Part shown: positions 17,406 to 27,900 of the stretch, in pieces
Layout: each line of letters begins with the position of its first letter
Numbering within the stretch: the first letter of the stretch is position 1
Assembly (NCBI GenBank): GCA_019054805.1
Contig: JAHQIY010000021.1
Location: 942,501 to 1,006,500 of the forward strand
From: Brachionus manjavacas
Taxonomy: Eukaryota > Rotifera > Eurotatoria > Ploima > Brachionidae
Length of the DNA: 64,000 nt
Direction: 5' to 3'
Position numbers and translations under genes: made by a program
The notes under the pieces: model-generated
Database searches by the model: none
Seen by the model: only the letters and a program-made list of their open reading frames with translations
Told to the model about the DNA's origin: nothing

Positions 17406-18122
17406 TTGTTTGGAGCTGATTATATGTGGGCGGCGCAGGAGATAGATTTAAGTGATAGGGAGGGAGGAGTATTTGTTAATTTATTGAACAAAGAATTGTT
17501 TAGTGATACGTTTGCGGAAAGTAGTGATGATTGGAAGAGTTTAATTAATAGGAAGATATCGTTTAAGTTAACAGGAAGCAATGTAAGAATAGTGGATATG
17601 TTTTTAACTGGATTACCGGAAGGGGTGAAGATAGTTGAGAGTGAGGGGGTTGATGTATTTAGTGGTGCTGGAGGGGCGTTGTTGCGCCCTAAGGGTACGT
17701 CTAGCACGTTGGTGGTGGAGTTTGCGTATGAGGAGGGGTTTAATGAGGGGAATGTGGTTGATGCTAATATGGTTATGTCGTTAAATGGGTATAACAGTAG
17801 AACTAAGACGTTAATACAGGTGGACAATACGTTTAAGTTGCAGTTTAGGGAAGTTAGAAGTGGGGGTGATTTAATAAATTTTAGTGAGGTGGATGCGTAT
17901 ACGTATTCTACGGCGTTGGATCCTAAGAAGGTTATTACGGGAGAGGGTGGAGATTTTGTGGTATCTGGGCATGGTAGTAATGAGTATGAGCTTGGAGCTG
18001 GGGATGATGTTTTTGTGTCTGGCAAGGCTGTGTCTGTGGTTGATATGGGTAGTGGGGATGATGTTTATTATGCTGGGTTAAGTGGAGATATTGTTGATGG
18101 GGGAGTGGTAATAATACTATAA
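17406..18122 (+). CDS. Giant protein copy 2, segment 3
   Basis: 238 codons; intact at the site where copy 1 breaks (2276). It holds GAGDDVFVSG and GSGDDVYYAG and ends after the G5 run at 18099-18103 that is shared with copy 1. Confidence 0.55.
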   Translation: MFGADYMWAAQEIDLSDREGGVFVNLLNKELFSDTFAESSDDWKSLINRKISFKLTGSNVRIVDMFLTGLPEGVKIVESEGVDVFSGAGGALLRPKGTSSTLVVEFAYEEGFNEGNVVDANMVMSLNGYNSRTKTLIQVDNTFKLQFREVRSGGDLINFSEVDAYTYSTALDPKKVITGEGGDFVVSGHGSNEYELGAGDDVFVSGKAVSVVDMGSGDDVYYAGLSGDIVDGGVVIIL

Positions 18123-18148
18123 GGATAAAGGGAGATGTAGTAGAGGGA

Positions 18149-19342
18149 GTGGGGGCTAGTGTTGTTAATGGATTGGGGATAGTGGATGTATTTAATAATG
18201 TAGCAGGCAAGGTGTTGTTTGGTATAGCGTCTGGTTCTGGTTTTGCTAGTAGTGAGGTTAAGTTAGCATTTGAGGGTGGGGTTGAGAATAGTTTAAAGAA
18301 TTTTAACAATTTGTATTTATCTGACAAAGTTAATAGTATAGAGGTGGAGAGTACTGTTAGGTTAACATCTGGTGATAATGGTATGTTTAACTTGTATGCT
18401 AATGATAAGTTAGCAAGTGGAGGGGTTAGTGCTAAGGTGGTTGATTTTAGTGGCAGTTTGAGTAGGGCGTATATAAATATGCAGGAGGGTTATTTTAGTA
18501 CGGATAGTGATGTTGGGGTGAGTAGGGTTGGAAGTAAGGTTGCGTTTTGGCATGATAATGTTGGGTTGTCTAATGGTGATGTGTTGGTGAATGAGATAAA
18601 TAGGTTTGTGGGAAGTAAGGACTTTGTAGACGAGGTAGTGGGAAGTGATGATAGGGAGGTATTGGTAGATAAAGAAGTGGGTTCTGTGGGTAATTATGTA
18701 TTGGATTATAGTTTACTAAAGAATGCTATAGAGGTGGAGTATGATGCTAGTAGTGGTTATGTTGAGGTTAGGCGTAATGTTAGTGGTGTAGATTATGCGG
18801 ATAAGTATGATTTTATATATGGAGTTGGAGCTAAGTTTATAGGAACAGATAGTGTAGATGAGTATAGGGTTAATGATACATTTGGTGCGTTGGAGATAGA
18901 TGATAGTGTTGGTAGTGGAGATATAGTTAATTATAGGGGTTTGGGTTCTGGGGTTGTTGCTAATTATGGAGGTAGTTTTGGGGAGTTGTTGGTTAGTAGG
19001 GATGTAGTTGGAGTTGGTAGAGTTGAGGATAGGTTGAAGGGTGTATTGAGTAACAATGTTGTGTTAACAGATTTTGATGATGTTGTTATTGATACAATGT
19101 TAAGGGATGGGATAGATGGATTGGGGGGTAGTAACACATTAGATTTATCTGGTTTTGTGGGTGGTTTAAATGTGGATATAGAGAGTTTAGATGTTAGTAG
19201 GTTTAACGCTAGTGGTTCTACTGGTGCTGGGGTGGAGTATAGGAATTTTAGTAGTATAGTTTTGGGTAATTCTGTTGATGAGATAAATTTTACAGCTACT
19301 GAGGGGGTAGGGTTGATGCTGGTGGTTCTAGTAATATATTAA
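18149..19342 (+). CDS. Giant protein copy 2, segment 4
   Basis: 397 codons; the true frame continues from about 18104. It ends at TAA 19340-19342 after a slip near 19301-19312. Copy 1 has the same slip but regains frame with an extra C at about 3939. Confidence 0.55.
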   Translation: MGASVVNGLGIVDVFNNVAGKVLFGIASGSGFASSEVKLAFEGGVENSLKNFNNLYLSDKVNSIEVESTVRLTSGDNGMFNLYANDKLASGGVSAKVVDFSGSLSRAYINMQEGYFSTDSDVGVSRVGSKVAFWHDNVGLSNGDVLVNEINRFVGSKDFVDEVVGSDDREVLVDKEVGSVGNYVLDYSLLKNAIEVEYDASSGYVEVRRNVSGVDYADKYDFIYGVGAKFIGTDSVDEYRVNDTFGALEIDDSVGSGDIVNYRGLGSGVVANYGGSFGELLVSRDVVGVGRVEDRLKGVLSNNVVLTDFDDVVIDTMLRDGIDGLGGSNTLDLSGFVGGLNVDIESLDVSRFNASGSTGAGVEYRNFSSIVLGNSVDEINFTATEGVGLMLVVLVIY

Positions 19343-19344
19343 GG

Positions 19345-21936
19345 GTGGTAGATAGTGCTATAGGGGGGCATGATGCTGATTATGTAAAGAATATAGAGAT
19401 AGGAGCTGTTGGTGGTTATGATAGGGTAACTATTAATACAGGTGCTGGAGATGTTGTTAGTGAGTTTAAGGATATATCTGATTATTATTTAACAAATAAT
19501 AACGATAGGATAACTATTGATTCGCCGCAAGATTTGAATGGTAAGACTATAGATGCGAGGGGTGGTAGTTTTACTAAGGGTGATTTAGTGTATGATAAGA
19601 GTGTTGATGGAAGTACTGATGGAGATACGTTGAGTATAACAGGTAGTGTGCTTGGTAGTGGTTTGGATTTATTTGGTGGAGAGTTTGGAGGGTTAACTGG
19701 TTTTAACAGTATAGTGTTTGACAATGGTGTTTTTGTAGGTGGTGTGTTAATAAATATGGATGTAAGTGCTAGTGATATAGTGGTTACTAATGAGAGTTTT
19801 AGGCATATATATGGTAATGAGTTAGTAGCGATTGCAGGTAGTGTTGGTTATACGTTTAACAATGTAATAAATAACAATACGGCTGGGGCTAACAATTATA
19901 GTGATACTGAGTATGAAATTAAAGGTAGGGATACGGTTGTAACTTATGGTGGGGTAGCTGGGCAAGATTTTTATTTTAGGAATTTTAATAAGATAGTTGG
20001 GGCGGCTACGGCGGATATATTTAGGGTTGAAGCAGATAAGAGTTTTAATGTAAGTATAGATGGGGGTAGTGGTGCTAACGAGTTAATTTATGAAGAGAGT
20101 ACTGACAATTTGTATGTATCGTTTGAGTCTGGTAATGTTAGTGTGTATAAAGATGCTAATAGTATAGATTTTGATGGTAAATTTTATGATAGTTATAGTG
20201 GGGGATTGGCTAAGATAGTTGGGGGTAGGGGAGACGATTATTTTGCGTTGGATACGTTGAATGTGGTATTTGAGATAGATGGGGGTTTGGGTAATAACTT
20301 TGTATCGTTTGCTAATGTTAATAGTGCGTTTACGTTAAGCAGCGCTATAGATTCGTCTAATTATACTAATATACAGGGTTTTGAGTTAACTAAGCAGGAT
20401 GATGCGTTGAGGGTAGATATTGGTGAGGACTTTTCTTATGATGGTGGTAGAGGGGTAGACCAGATATTATTTAATGTTGATAGTCTTTGGGGTGCTTTAA
20501 CTTATACAGTTAATGGAGCAGATGCTACTGCTGGGCAGGGTGTACATACAAGGGATTTAAGGAACTTTGAGATTTATGTTGGTAGTAATGTAGTTAAAAC
20601 GGATTTTATAATTAATACGTATGATAATAAAAACGATTATGGAGATATTAATACGTTTTTTTATTTAGGTGGTAGAAATGCTAGAAGTGGAATGTTAGAA
20701 AACACGGTTAGTTATGCTGGGGTAAGTGAATCTTTAGAGATGTTTATAGGTGTTGGTACGCAGAGTTATACAGGGGTAGGGGAAGAAGGTAGTGGAGAGT
20801 ATATTTTTTCTACTAAGGTAGAAAAGGAGAGTTCTGGTGATGTGGATGCGGTTGATTGGTTTAGTAGGATTAGAGATTATACTTTATCTAGTGTTAATGA
20901 CAAGGTAAATATAAATGTATCTAGTTTAGTGGCACCTACAGGGGATATAGCTAGCATAGAAAGTATAGATATGGGGGGTGGTGTAGACACGGTAGATTTT
21001 AGTAGTTCTAGTGCTAATATTGATATAGATTTTGTAGGAGATACGGTTAATGGGGTATCTGGAGCGTGGAAGTTTAGCAATTGGGAGTTGTTGGGGTTAT
21101 CTGGTGGAGATGATAGTATAGTAGTTAGTAGTGAATTACTGGGGGATTCTTTTGATAATGGTGTGTATACAATAAAAGGTGGAGAGGGTTTTGATAGTGT
21201 ATCTTTTGCTGGCTTGGTAGCAGGTACGTTTGGGGGTTTAACTTTAGGGGGAAGTGTGGGTATTGTTGTGGATGCTTCTGGGGAGAGCACGGTTGACATT
21301 TTTTTAAACAATGGAGGCTCTGACAGATTATTAAATGTTGTTGAGTTTGAAGGTTTTGAGGGTAGTAATTTTAATGATATTTTTTATGGAAAAGCTACAG
21401 GTAGTGCTAATTATAGTAAGCCTGCAGGTGAAGGCACTATAGATTATAGTAAAGCTACTGTTGGTTTGGGTATAAATGGTTTTACGTTTACAATTAATTT
21501 AAATGGTAGTGTTATAAATAAAAATGCTATTAGTAGGTTTACGGATAGGGTTGACAGTAGGTTTAATAAGTTTGTGGGTACAGCTAATGGTGATACTTTT
21601 GTGGTTAATGCGTCAAGAACTGGTAGTATAATTGATATAGATGCAAAAGGTGGATCTAATAAGTTAGTGTTAGGTAATGGTATTACAGCTAGTGCTAGTA
21701 ATGGTTTGGCATTTGATTTAGTTGCTGGTAGTGTATATAACAATAATGCTAGTACAAGTGTTAATACTACTGGTGTTTTTGCGTTAGAAAATTTTGGTAC
21801 TGAGATAATAAAAATAAAAGGTATAAATACTATTAGTGGTACTACTTTAAATGATATATTTTTAGCTAATGCGGATTTATTTAACACTAGTGGGGGTTTG
21901 TTAGACGGGGAGCTGGGGATGATAAATTGTATTTAG
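19345..21936 (+). CDS. Giant protein copy 2, segment 5
   Basis: 863 codons; intact where copy 1 loses a T (5097 and 6322). It contains most RTX-like units of the body (DGGSGANEL, GGRGDDYF, DMGGGVDTVDF, SGGDDSIVV). The frame is lost at G4 21907-21910, which is G5 in copy 1. Confidence 0.6.
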   Translation: MVDSAIGGHDADYVKNIEIGAVGGYDRVTINTGAGDVVSEFKDISDYYLTNNNDRITIDSPQDLNGKTIDARGGSFTKGDLVYDKSVDGSTDGDTLSITGSVLGSGLDLFGGEFGGLTGFNSIVFDNGVFVGGVLINMDVSASDIVVTNESFRHIYGNELVAIAGSVGYTFNNVINNNTAGANNYSDTEYEIKGRDTVVTYGGVAGQDFYFRNFNKIVGAATADIFRVEADKSFNVSIDGGSGANELIYEESTDNLYVSFESGNVSVYKDANSIDFDGKFYDSYSGGLAKIVGGRGDDYFALDTLNVVFEIDGGLGNNFVSFANVNSAFTLSSAIDSSNYTNIQGFELTKQDDALRVDIGEDFSYDGGRGVDQILFNVDSLWGALTYTVNGADATAGQGVHTRDLRNFEIYVGSNVVKTDFIINTYDNKNDYGDINTFFYLGGRNARSGMLENTVSYAGVSESLEMFIGVGTQSYTGVGEEGSGEYIFSTKVEKESSGDVDAVDWFSRIRDYTLSSVNDKVNINVSSLVAPTGDIASIESIDMGGGVDTVDFSSSSANIDIDFVGDTVNGVSGAWKFSNWELLGLSGGDDSIVVSSELLGDSFDNGVYTIKGGEGFDSVSFAGLVAGTFGGLTLGGSVGIVVDASGESTVDIFLNNGGSDRLLNVVEFEGFEGSNFNDIFYGKATGSANYSKPAGEGTIDYSKATVGLGINGFTFTINLNGSVINKNAISRFTDRVDSRFNKFVGTANGDTFVVNASRTGSIIDIDAKGGSNKLVLGNGITASASNGLAFDLVAGSVYNNNASTSVNTTGVFALENFGTEIIKIKGINTISGTTLNDIFLANADLFNTSGGLLDGELGMINCI

Positions 21937-24900
21937 ATTCGGCGGGTGGCAGTGATGGTTATTTACTTAACACTGCTAGGTCTAGTATAACTTACAAGGG
22001 TAGTAGTGAAGCTAGAAAGCCTGTTATTGGGTTAAAGGGTATACAAGAGGTATATTTTGGTGCTGGTAATGATGCGGTAACTATAGGTGCAGGAAGTGCT
22101 ATAACAAGTGTAGATGGTGGTGCTGGTAATAACAAGGTAGATTTGTCTAATTTATTGGTGGCAGTAACTGGTAATATTAGTAGTTTAAGTGTATCTGGTA
22201 GTGGATCTATTGCTTTAACTAATTTTGGTAATTATGCGTTAACTGATTACAACGATATAATAGAGATAGATGGTGATTATAAAGCAACGAGTTTAGATGG
22301 TAATAAGGGTGTAAACGAGGTAACATATAACTCTGCTGTAGGTTTAAGTGCAATAAGTTTACAATTAGAGGCTGGTTATAAAGGTACTATTACTAGAACT
22401 GTTAGTGGGGCTGATAGGGTAGACAATTTAAGAAATTTTAGTGTATATAATATTGAGAGTGGTAGTGATGTAGAGATTGATGTTAGGGCTTCTGCGGATT
22501 ATTATAATATAGGTATAGATGTATCTAATGATGTTAGAATTACCTATGCTGATATGCCTGGGGTTAATTTGTATGTAGATTTAAATAATATAGTGAATGT
22601 ATTTAAAAGTAGTAGTACGTCGTTAGAGGGTATAGATAGTTATAAGAGCAATACAGGTGGTGTGTTAAGCAATACTAATTTTACTTTTGTGAGCAGTTTG
22701 GGTAATGATTTATATAATTTAGGATCTTATACGTCTACTGGAGTAAGAACTATAGAGGTTATTGGAGATGTGGCTACGTCTAGTAAAACGGTGTATGCGT
22801 CTGGCTTGGCTACAGGGGGTAATGGGGTAGATTATGTTTTTGGAGCTACTAGTATTAATGTGGCTGGCGGTGTGGCTAGTTATAATATTACAGCAGGAGT
22901 AAGTAGTAGTATAGGAGTAGTTGGTTTAGTAGGGGGAAGTTCTGGGGATGATAATTTTGTGTTTGAGGCGGGTTCTTTAGGTAGTATTAGGGATGATGGT
23001 TTAAAGATAGATGGTTTGGGTTTAAAGATAGATGGTTTGGGGGGAGATGATAGTTTAGACTTTAGTGCAGAGACTGTGGGTGCTGGCGAGAGTATGGTTG
23101 TGGATTTTGTGGAGAACAAGATTAGCTTTGGGTTAACTGCAGGGGATAAAACTATTAATTTGCAAAATGCTATTTATAACATTGCTAGTGTGCAAGGTGC
23201 GGGTGATGTGGAGTTTAAGGGTTTAAATGAGATTAGGCAGTATACTTTAGATGCTAGAGGCATAACTGGTAACACTAAGGTGTCGTATAATGGAGCAGGG
23301 GGTTCTGTGGCCATAAGTGTAAATGCTGGCGGTAATGTAAGTGTTAATAAAGGAACGGTTGTAGATAATTTAACAGGAATAAGGGAGTATGGGGCAACTA
23401 ATTTTAATGATACTATAGGTATAGCGGCGGCAAGTTTAGCGGCGTTGGATGCTAGTTTTGATGGAGGGGCTGGAAGTGATACGTTGGATATAAGCGATTA
23501 TGATGGTAGTAGTGCATTAACTATTAATTTAAATGCAACGGTTAATGGGGTTGTGTGGGAAGATGGTGGTAACAGATTAAATGTTAAGAATGTGGAGAAC
23601 TTGGAGGTATCTGGTAGTAATACTGGAGCAGAGCACGTGGTGTTGGGGGTTAGTAATGATATAGCTAGCAGTGTAATAACAACGTTTAAGGCTGGTGAAG
23701 CTGGGGATAATCAAAATGCTGTATATAGTTATAGTAATGCTGTTGCAGATGCTGCGGTAATAAATGTGTTGTTAGATGGTAGTACGTTGGATAGTAATTA
23801 TACTACGGCGTTGGCGTCGGTGTCTAGTGTGGGTAGGGTTGTTAGCACAACGTTGTATGGGGTTGTGGATTATAGGTTTACCACTGGGTTATTGGATAAA
23901 TTAAATGTAAGAATAACGGATTTTGATTTAGATAATTATAATGCGTCTTATAATTTTAATGCAGGTACGGCTAACGGGGTTAACAATACGTTAAGTTTAA
24001 GTGGGGTATTAAATGTAAATGAGGTTAATTTTGCTACAGCAGGTGGATTAAGTAGATTAGGTTTTGTAAATGGTGGAACTACCAGAGAGTTTAGTAATTT
24101 TAATAATTTAGAATTTAGTGCTAATTATAGGGGTATAACTAACTTTACGGTGGGAGATTACACAAGGTTAAATTTAGATTTAGCTAATTTAAGCCGAGCC
24201 AATAAAATAACGTTAAATACGGGTGCGTTAATAGTAGCTAATAATTTAGCTGGTAATAATACGGTAACGTATAATAATGGGGCGTTAAGATATACCGAAG
24301 GGGCTAATAGTATAGATGTATTGTTGGCAAATGGTAGTGGTAGTGGAAGTTTAACGGCGTCTAGCACGTTTTTAAATATAGCTACAGCAGGGGCAACTTA
24401 TGCGGTAGAAGGTAACAAGCCTGTAAATGATATGCCAAGGTTTGTGGCGTTAAATACAGGTGGTAGTAATGTAAACTTTAGTGGTTATACTGGTACAAGC
24501 AATGTGTTTAGAATAAACAATGTTGTGGCGGATATGGGTATGCACAATGCGGTGTATGGAGCGGGAGTTTTTGATAATAATAGCCGAACTAATTTTACTA
24601 TGCAGTATGGATCTACCACAATAGCCGGAGCCAATAATTATGTGTTTAGTGGGGGTAACGATAGGGTTTATTTTAATAGCAGTAGCAGTAATACTAGTGG
24701 CGGTTATGTGGCACCAAGTATAACGTTAAATGGCGGTGCTGGTATAGATACATTGGTGTTGCAACCGGCTAGTAATACAATTTTAGGGTTGTTAAGCCCA
24801 CATAATAATAATGAAACTTATAATGGTGGTATTAATAATGGTGCTGATACATTAATGCCAAAGGTAACTAGTTCTGTGCTTATAACTACAGATGGTATTT

Positions 24901-27900
24901 GGAAGACGGCTAAGCATACTGCGATATATAGCTTAGAGGATGGTTTAACTGGTGCGGACGGTAACAAAGCTTTTAATACAAATTCTAACAAAGTTGATTT
25001 TAAGTATAGTGGTTTTGAAGTTTTAGATTTAAGTTTTTATGACGATACAATGCCTAATGGTAAGCAAATTGCAGTAACGGTGGGTAATAATACCACTAAT
25101 ACTTATTTAAGTAATGCTAATTGGCAAGAGATTATAATGCCTAATAGGGATCCGTATGGTGGGCAAAGTTATTTGCAAACTACGTATGCGGGTACAGATA
25201 GAAGCCAATTATACGCAAGTACTATAACTAGTTTTGATGATGATGATTTTTTACCAGCCAATCATGTATTTTTTAACCATGGTAGTATACAAGGTTTAAA
25301 TTTAACGGCAAGTTTTAGTTTTAAGGCTAATGGTAATGCAGATTATGGTTATAATTTAAATGGTTATTATATTACGCAAGCTGGTGAGCGTACGCCGTTT
25401 AAAGCAAGCCATGTAACTAATTTTAATGTTGGTATAGATGTTGCTAATGTACCTAGTTTAAATGTAAGATTTGCAGCAACTAGTGCTTCTGAGGTATTGG
25501 CTGCGGTTGCTAGTTTTAATAATGGTAGGTTATTTTATAATACTGGTGGTGCAAGCGGAGGTGCTTTTGATAACTCTTCTTATTATCCATCGTTATTTTT
25601 AGGTGGTGCGCATGGGGCCTCATTATTAGGGGCTAATAAAGTATCTAGTATAGATTTAAGTGGTTTAACGTTACCTCAGGTGGGTAATTATACTTATGCT
25701 GGTGGTAGGTTGGTAGAGCCGACACCAATAGCAGGGTTAGATCCTAATATGGTTAATAGGCCTGCTAATGCTTGGATAGTGGATGCATTTTTTGATACTA
25801 GCAGGTTAAACTTAATGGCTTTGGGTGAACACAGTTACGAAGCTTTTAGGGAAGGTTTGTTTAATCCGTTTTTATCTGTAGATTTGTATACCACTAAAAA
25901 AATAGTTGTACCTAGGGGTGTGGTTTATTTATCTTTAGAAGAAATGTTTAAAAATCAGTATGGTGATTCTTATTTTAAAGGTTTAGGAGATGGTGTTAAT
26001 ATTAGTGCAGTAGATAATGGTAATCAAAACGACAAGTTAATTTTATCTACAGATATTATGGTTAAATCTATTAATAATGATGAGTTTGCGGAGTCTAAAC
26101 TAAGTAATTGGGCACGTGGTAGTATTACTGACAAACAATATCATGTATTATTTGAAGACGGAACGGGTAGGTCTAACTACGAAACTGTGGCTGGTTGGAT
26201 ATCTGGAAGCTCTTATAACCCTAACAAGCATATAAGTTTTAATAATTTATCGGTTGTTTTAATGTCTTCTGGCGAGCAAAACCCACCTCCAGCTGAAAGT
26301 AAACCAGATGCAAACCATAGATTAACAGGGCAACATTATATAACTATAGGTAATAAGCATAACCGAGCAAACAATACTGTAGAAGAGAAGCAGGGTGATG
26401 TTTATATAAGCAATAAGGTTTATATTGTTGCGGGTATGGATACTAGGTATCATAAAGGTAAGGTTAACCATTACCAACAATTGTGGGATAAAGGAAGCGA
26501 CCAAGACGTTGCAGACTTTAGTGGTATAAAAAATGGTGATTATGCGTTTATGCCAACGTATGCACCAAAAGCAATGTTTAACACAGTATGGCAAGATGCT
26601 AGCAAGTTTGCGTTTGAAACCGATAAAACCGATGATAGATATAATCCGGTGTTTTCTAATGTTACTAAGTTAAATGAAGCGTTTGATAAAAATATAAACG
26701 GCGGTAGAGAAAGTTTAGAAAGCATAATAGCGTTTGGTTATAATGCTACTGCCAAAGATATGAGCTATTTAAGCGAAAACGGAAGTGGTGTAACTTCTAA
26801 AACGCCGTTGTTTTATAGGTTGTCAGGTGTAGAATACATACGTGGTACGGATTCTAACGATACCTTTTACATGGGTAAAGCCCTAGGGTTTAGTAATGCA
26901 GTTAGGGAAGCTTATACTACTTTAACTTCATTTGCGGATAGGCCTGCAGGGGGGTACAGTACATATAGTTATTATCATCCGTTATTTGGTTTAAGTGAAA
27001 ATGCTACTGCACAAACTAATTTAGCTACTAGATTAATAGAGTTTTATGGTGCTGGTGGTAATAATACTTTGGTTAACGATATGTTTACGGCATCGCACAA
27101 AATAGAATACAGACCGCATACAGACTCTCAAGCAAATAGGGTTCCTGATCGTATTAGAGGTTTGATTACCATGGATAATGTTACTGAATATGAACTTTCT
27201 GGCAATAGTGGTACAGATTTAACAATAAATACTATACGTAATGGTGGCCCAGATGGACATGGTTTAAATACATCTGTGCTAAATACAAATGTAGATACTA
27301 TAAAATTTTATGATATACAAACTATTAAAACAGACGATGGAGTAGTTGAAGGTGATAACACTACTTTTGAATATATGCAACTTCAATTAAAAGATAGTTG
27401 GTATCCGTTGTTACCTGATAACGCTATACCAATATACAAAACCGGTACAAAGAGTTTATTTGTAATGGAATTTCGTTTTATTAATACATATGATAGTAAT
27501 AAGATTTTAACAATAGATTTAGGTGGAAGATATTTTAGAGATGCAGATAAGTCTAATACAACAAACGGTAGCGGTTTAGTTAGAGAGGGAGGTAGCTACA
27601 ATAGCGGAGATTTAGGGGTGCAGGTTGGTGGTTATCGTACCGGAGCTCCTCCTGGTCTTTTCCCGCATGTGTTTTTTCAAACTACAGGTGGCACCACCCC
27701 ACAATCTTATGTTACAGACGATACTCTGTTTGATCCTAATAGATATGTTATGAATGTAGGCAATAAAAGCTCTAAAGTAGATTTGTTTTTTCAAACATCC
27801 GTAGAAAAAGATGTTGATATTGCTATTAATGCAAAAGTTACAATAAATACAGATTATACATCTAACGTATTATTAAAAAATGTTGACAATATAACTTTAT

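Larger units (their letters stand above)
16675..24827 (+). repeat. Near-identical 8.15-kb direct repeat, right copy
   Basis: Pairs with 1284-9435. Both ends fall inside coding sequence. The two copies are separated by about 7.2 kb of diverged and unrelated sequence, including fumC and the rhodanese gene, so homologous recombination between them could delete or duplicate that segment. Confidence 0.9.
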
